Source: Nageia nagi (taxonomy: Eukaryota > Pinophyta). Taken from it: DNA of 64,000 bases. Shown here piece by piece: positions 59,246 to 64,000 of this stretch. The DNA lies in contig JBITNC010000001.1 in the NCBI GenBank assembly GCA_050084985.1, positions 203,732,001-203,796,000 of the forward strand. The letters are read 5' to 3'. The notes under the pieces were generated by a model. It searched no databases and was not told the DNA's origin. It saw nothing but the letters and a program-made list of their open reading frames with translations. The position numbers and the translations under genes are program-made. The first letter of the stretch is position 1, and every line of letters begins with the position of its first letter.

Positions 59246-60154
59246 TGTGCTTACACAACACCCCCCAAATTTTTTGCATTTTGAGGACCCTCGAAATTAA
59301 AATTAGGAAATGCATGGAAGTAATATGTCAAAAGGACATGCATATGTATTGGTCTAACTTTAGGAAACATGTTTAAATTGCTCTTTTGTGGTCAAGTTAG
59401 GTCAAAATTGTGCATTTTTCAGCTTGTCGTATGTTTTGGAGTGAGTCCTTGTGCACCCCACTCAAACGATGCAACCAGCCCCTTGGTGCGTTTTCATCCT
59501 CATTCCTTGCATTTCGTGTCTTAGCATTGCATTTTTGAAGATCCTCCATATTGCAGAAATCTGTATCTCCCTCATTGCATTTCATATATGTGTCGTTTTG
59601 GTCAAAATGCAAGGAAAATCATGTTTTTTTAGCTTGTCGCATGTTTTTAGGTGAGTGCTTTTGCACTCACCCAAAATAGTGCGACCAAGGTAAAAGCCCC
59701 CTATACTTAGCATTTTTGTTGTATGAAAAGTTGTCGCATGTTTTTGAGTAAGTCCTTTTGCACCCTTCTGAAACCATGCGACCAAGGAGGGATTTTCATA
59801 CTTAGTCATTTCGGGGCCATGAAAAGTTGTCGCATGTTTTGGAGTGAGTCCTTGTGCACCCAACTCAAACCATGCGACTAAGGAGAATTTTCATATTTAG
59901 TCATTTTTGAGGTCACAAAGCTGTCATATGTTTTTGGACGAGTTTTTTTGCACTCTACCCAATCCATGCGACCAAGAAGGAAAGGGACTTAGCCTTTTTT
60001 GGGGCAACCAAGGCTAGTCGCATGCTTTTCAGCTAGTCCTTTTGCACCCCACTCAAACCATGCGACCAGATTCAAGAAGGGAAAATTGGCTAAGTGTTGG
60101 GTTCAGTTTGTTGGTAAGTGGAAATTCATGGATTGGACCTTCTCTTGCTCCTAT

Positions 60155-60194
60155 CATATGGTGACACCTATCCTACTTGAAGGGCTATAAAAAG
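60155..60194 (+). promoter_or_regulatory. E-box plus TATA module C1
   Basis: CATATG at 60155-60160, CTATAAAAAG at 60185-60194, directly after the main hairpin array. Confidence 0.45.
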
Positions 60195-60554
60195 GAAGTT
60201 AGCCTCAGTATTTCAGTTTGCAAATTTGTCTGCAGCAGAACATGGGACTAAGGGAGAAAAGCACCCCCTCTAGAACATGCGACCTACATCTAACTTGTAT
60301 TTTTTGAGAGATCTTTGAATTTCTGGTCTTGGGAAGCATGCCAGATCCCCAGGCGCAAGGATATAGATGCATGCTTTAGCACCCTCTCAAAACGGTGCGA
60401 CCAGGAATTGGACTTAAGTTTCAACTTGGAAAATTGGCTAAGTACCTAAAGCTAGTCGCATGCTTTTCATCACATGCTTTTGCACTCCTTTAAAACCACA
60501 CGCCCTTATTTTTGTTCCATCATTTGATCCCTAGATTGACCTATCCGGAGGTGA

Positions 60555-60584
60555 CATGTGGTAGTCCAGAAAATTATAAATATC
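60555..60584 (+). promoter_or_regulatory. E-box plus TATA module C2
   Basis: GTGACATGTGG (CATGTG 60555-60560) then TTATAAATAT at 60574-60583. The E-box context is the same as the module of leader A. Confidence 0.5.
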
Positions 60585-60832
60585 ACCTCACTCATTTTAA
60601 GCACTTCATTTCAGGTTTGCCACCCTTCCCCCAATCGCACCATTCATAATGCATGCTTTTGCACTCATCTCAAACTGTGCGCCAAGGAGAAATAGGGTGT
60701 TTTATGGGACGTTGTGCATCTAGTTAGCCTTTTTTTCAGCTAAGGCATTTTAGTATAGTCCCTAGACCTAGTCGCATGTTCTTCAAGCTGTGCTGAAGCA
60801 CTCATCTAGATCCATGCACCTAGAATTGAGGG

Positions 60833-60892
60833 GAAGATTTATGTTCTAAAATTTGACTAAGTGAAGATTTATGTTCTAAAATTTGACTAAGT
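60833..60892 (+). repeat. perfect 30-bp tandem duplication
   Basis: Two identical copies, 60833-60862 and 60863-60892, each starting GAAGATTTATG. It is the most recent change visible in leader C. Confidence 0.9.
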
Positions 60893-61015
60893 GACCCTAC
60901 ACCTATTTGCATGTTTTTCAAGCTGTGCTCAAGCACTCATCCAAAATTGTGCGCCTAGGATTACAAAATGAAATTGGTCAAGTGTGGGACTCCAAGAGTT
61001 GAGAGGAGAAGAAGA

Positions 61016-61075
61016 CAAGTGGCAAGCATGCGCCCTGCCATGCATTCATCCTCCATGCATCTCATATAAAGGGGG
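61016..61075 (+). promoter_or_regulatory. E-box plus TATA module C3
   Basis: CAAGTG at 61016-61021 and CATATAAAGG at 61063-61072, about 140 bp upstream of the copy C ATG. This is the best candidate promoter for the ORF. Confidence 0.5.
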
Positions 61076-61203
61076 AAGCAACTACCATTAGGGGTGCTGG
61101 ATGTCCTATAGTCCAAATCTGGACGTCTGGCTCTGCCTTGTTGCATCTTTCACAACATTCAGGTTTGTCTAGGGTTTTTCCTTGGGTATTCAGACAATCT
61201 TGC

Positions 61204-64000
61204 ATGGCTTCCAATATCAGACCACCTCCATCAAGGACCAACAAGATTCAAGGCCAACTCTTTGAAATACATGTAACCAAGAGCCAGATGACCTGAATTT
61301 CGAAAGAAAGCCTGATTGAGTTTCAAGAGAGAGAGAGACCAAAGCTCCTTGAAGCCAAATTTAAGGGGAGACACATCTTTGTTGGTGATACAAATCGGGG
61401 AAACATAGAACCTATTCAGACATTGGCCTCCACAACCTCCATCAACAAGGAGGACTTATCAGAAGAGCTCATCCACACATGTGGCTTGTTCAACGCCACT
61501 ATGATGCCCTTTGTAGTACCTTTTCCTGACTTGTGCTACGGAGTGTCTAGGAAGTGTGAATATGACAAGAGAGTCCTACAGGACATGGAGGGAAATGTGA
61601 TCATAGATTTCTCCCTGGCAAGAATCAAAGCAGCCTTTGGCTTGAGAAGATACGGGGATGATTATACGTTGGTATACTTTGAGGAATTCCACGATTCTAC
61701 AGCTCGACGTGGGGACTACATTCGACCCTGGTTGCTGGAAGATTATCAAAATCTTCATAGCCAAAGGTTGGTTAGCGTGCATATTGAGGAGTTCTTGCCT
61801 GTTGTGGCTAAGCTGATCACCCTCTTGTCAAGGGTCATTGGTTATGAGAATGACACTAAATACCGGAGGGAGTTCATGAGCTTCATTGTAGTTATCAGCT
61901 CAGGGAGAGCTATTTGATGGGTTGGGGTAATGAGTGATGCCCTACGCCATCAATTAACCTATTTTGGCTCCTTAGAGAGATTCTATATGAACTCTTATCT
62001 TGTGTACTTGTTGCATGGTAAGGTCAGATCTAGGGAGTTGGCTGACGAGAGATATTTGGGGCAAAAGAATACCCCTGTATGGCGAGCCTACCAAAAGTGG
62101 TGGTATCAAAACAAGTTCCAGCATTTCTGTGAGAGGAATGATTAGCGGGAGTATGATATCTACAAGGATATCAAAGGAGAGTCTGTGGTGAAGAGGATTT
62201 CTGATGCAACTATCCAAGTTCTTAGTGTACATGCAAATTTCTTTTTGCAATATGCTGATCGTACATACATCAGAGTCTATGGCTCAAAGGACCGACCCCT
62301 GCTCATGCCAAAATATGCCAGTGACAGGTTGATCCTCATGGAGTTTGCTAGGTAGCTTTTTTTCTTGAAGGAGAAAGTCTGGAAAAAGAAGAATGCAACA
62401 ATCAATTTGCCTATCTCTATTGCCAAGTATGTGTGTCAGACGTGGGTGGAGGCAGCCAACATGAAGGAGTTGCAGCAGTATGCCTTTTCCAAGGAGGCGG
62501 TTGCAAGAAACTATGATCCAGGTCCTAGCAAGCGTAGCGCAATCATAAATGATCTTAAGGATGCTGGCTATCACGCCCTCTTCTTGGATGTGCTGGATGA
62601 TGTAGTGGGTTAGGCCTGTGCAAGTGATTCACCCACGAGGTAGTACCTTCCAGACTTACTCATTCTCCTTGATGCAGGGAGAAAGTCCACCCTTTACAAC
62701 CAAGTTCTAGTTTTGAACATTCCACTTCTTCTAATGAAGAGACTGACGAAGAGCCTAGTCGTACAGTGGAAGATTTTGGAGAAGAATCGAAAAGCCATGG
62801 CGGAAGAGAAAAAGAAGAAGAAGATGATGATGATGATGGTGCTACCGGTATTCCTAAGCAAGAGGATGTAGCTGTAGGTGCCTTTGCACCCGATGAGATG
62901 GAGATTGAAACTCTCCCAGATGATAATGAGATAGTGGACGTTGGAACATATGATGATGACATCCAGATCGTTGGAGAAAAATGTGCCAAAGAAGCAGGTG
63001 CCTCCAAACCCCCTCCTACCGAGCATAGGAAGAAGTCCCCTTCCACATCACATAAGTCCTCCACAAAGAGGACGAGCCATGAGAGATCTCCCTAGCCATG
63101 GAAAAAGGGTATATCTATAGGCAGTAATGGAGGAGATGAAGAAGATGAAGGAGAGACTAAGGAGCAGAAGAAAAGAAGGCAGGAAGAGCACCAAGGTAAC
63201 GAGATCACCATTGTTCAGACCACTCCAGCGAAAGAGGTCAAGAATATTGACAATGGATGGCTGTTGGTTTAGAGATTTCCTCCCTAGCCAACAATCGAGC
63301 ATCCAGACCTTGACCTGGATGCTTGCCTTTGAGCCCTCAGCATGAGCACGACTCATGATGAAGATATAGATGAGGACCTGCACTCTGACGATGAGGAAGA
63401 ACTCTCAGATGGTGAGAAGATTCGAAGGGTTGACATTTTTGTCTCCACTTCTAGAAAAGAAATCTCCATCAACCATTGTTATTCGAAGGAGAAACACCTT
63501 TAGAGAGCAGAGGATTACGTCCTTGAGACATTCAAGATGCTTGTGAAGCTGGGACTGATAGCTTGAAAAACATAGTCACGCAGAGTGCTGCAGTCATGGA
63601 ACAGGAAGGCTATGAAGCCAAAAATGAGGTGAAGAGATTAAAAAGGGAACTCATGGCTAGTAGGAAAATCATTAAGGAATTCCAAAAGGTTAGTACCACC
63701 CCCTTAGATCTGTAGAAGCAGACCTCCTTCCATGAGGGTTGGGAAGTGATGAAGGAGTAGCTGAAGAAGGAAGTGATGGAGGCCATCGAGAGACTATCTT
63801 CTCAAATTTACAAGCTCCTTGCTCAAGGTGTAGAAATCAAGGATCTGAAAGCACAAATTTCAGCACACCTTGGCACCATGAATGGTCATCTTCCCAACAT
63901 CCCCCATTTGCAACATATTTACGTTGACAGTCCTGAAAAGCTAGTCTATTGCCATGAGTTCACCTATCATCATGATTGGTTGAACCATGCACTTGAAAAA
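61204..64000 (+). pseudogene. ORF X copy C (runs off the window)
   Basis: ATG 61204 opens MASNIRPPPSRTNKIQGQLF. A TGA follows after 28 codons and the frame continues through SLIEFQERERPKLL to the open stretch 61423-61917 with MMPFVVPFPDLCYGVSRKCE and LLSRVIGYENDTKYRREF. Stops (mostly TGA/TAG) interrupt the next part: RFYMNSYLVYLLHGK, VVKRISDATIQVL and YIRVYGSKDRPLLMPKYASD. An acidic linker follows (GREKEEEDDDDDGA, 62766-63095), then the shared motif INHCYSKEKHL (about 63470-63500), a coiled coil to about 63860, and VYCHEFTYHHDWLNHALEK at the window edge. It is the longest continuous copy. Function is unknown, and it is a decayed repeated ORF by the number of lesions. Confidence 0.65.

Larger units (their letters stand above)
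59246..61203 (+). repeat. ORF X copy C leader with a 50-bp hairpin array
   Basis: Starts with the palindrome TGTTGTG/CACAACA (59252-59269) and a second dyad. Six dyads of exactly 50 bp lie at 59426-59475, 59636-59685, 59733-59782, 59829-59878, 59923-59972 and 60017-60066, the last five spaced 94-97 bp. Looser ones follow near 60370, 60455, 60770 and 60900. Arms are GTCGCATG...CATGCGAC. The 59636 unit folds as two 23-nt arms around TTTT with 19 Watson-Crick pairs. Short ORFs here are not genes. Confidence 0.8.
50608..64000 (+). other. intron 4 of the SPOUT1-like gene (at least 13.4 kb, open-ended)
   Basis: No sequence resembling the next family block was found, so the intron runs off the window. 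50608-51150 and 51640-52124 hold nothing recognisable. Confidence 0.7.

Noticed and set aside
59426-60066. tRNA or 5S-like genes, or a CRISPR array
   Set aside because: Units do not fold as tRNA and lack box A/B. They are imperfect dyads with variable spacers of the same length as the repeat, inside a plant repeat, with no cas genes.
50608-64000. Fifth exon of the methyltransferase
   Set aside because: I looked for the block that follows PYREG in the family and for its splice sites and found none.

Overview
This window is nuclear DNA from a plant with a very large, repeat-filled genome. A gymnosperm, probably a conifer, is my inference. The evidence is one ordinary eukaryotic gene split by introns of 10 and 32 kb, AT-rich noncoding sequence, and remains of Ty3/gypsy (Tat type), Ty1/copia, L1-type LINE and hAT elements in varying decay. 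I saw no rRNA or tRNA gene, no CRISPR array and no bacterial-style operon.

The only host gene I can defend lies on the + strand. It is a SPOUT1/C9orf114-like RNA methyltransferase. Exon 1 (8070-8429), exon 2 (8524-8571), exon 3 (18705-18881) and exon 4 (50541-50607) join in frame and give about 217 residues. The remaining exons must lie beyond base 64000. Almost everything right of 8.4 kb is therefore intron of this gene, and all the transposons there are intronic.

Layout. 0-2.03 kb: decayed copy E of an unrecognised repeated ORF, here called ORF X. 3.6-5.6 kb: LTR/promoter-like region with a tandem TGACGTCA/TCCGGA array. 5.7-7.8 kb: LINE remnant. 8.07-8.57 kb: exons 1-2. Intron 2 (8.57-18.7 kb): LINE pieces, a copia-like LTR, and a solo LTR with perfect target duplication. 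Intron 3 (18.9-50.5 kb): hAT 3' end; ORF X copy D split by a gypsy RT fragment; ORF X copy A with its long leader; an 8.35-kb Tat-type gypsy element inserted inside copy A; ORF X copy B in the opposite direction; the 5' end of a copia element. Intron 4 (from 50.6 kb): two solo LTRs in opposite directions, gag remnants, two further ORF X leaders, and ORF X copy C running off the window.

The most unusual content is the ORF X family. Five degraded copies share a protein layout (conserved N-terminal region, acidic/lysine-rich linker, coiled coil, C-terminal region). Four leaders consist of tandem arrays of dyad-symmetric hairpin units mixed with repeated E-box plus TATA modules. The stems differ in sequence between copies but stay complementary. 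The same palindromic boundary occurs where four of these leaders meet four unrelated flanks. I cannot name this family. Two readings fit: a nonautonomous retroelement with its own ORF, or the antisense ORF plus 3' region of a Tat-lineage gypsy element.
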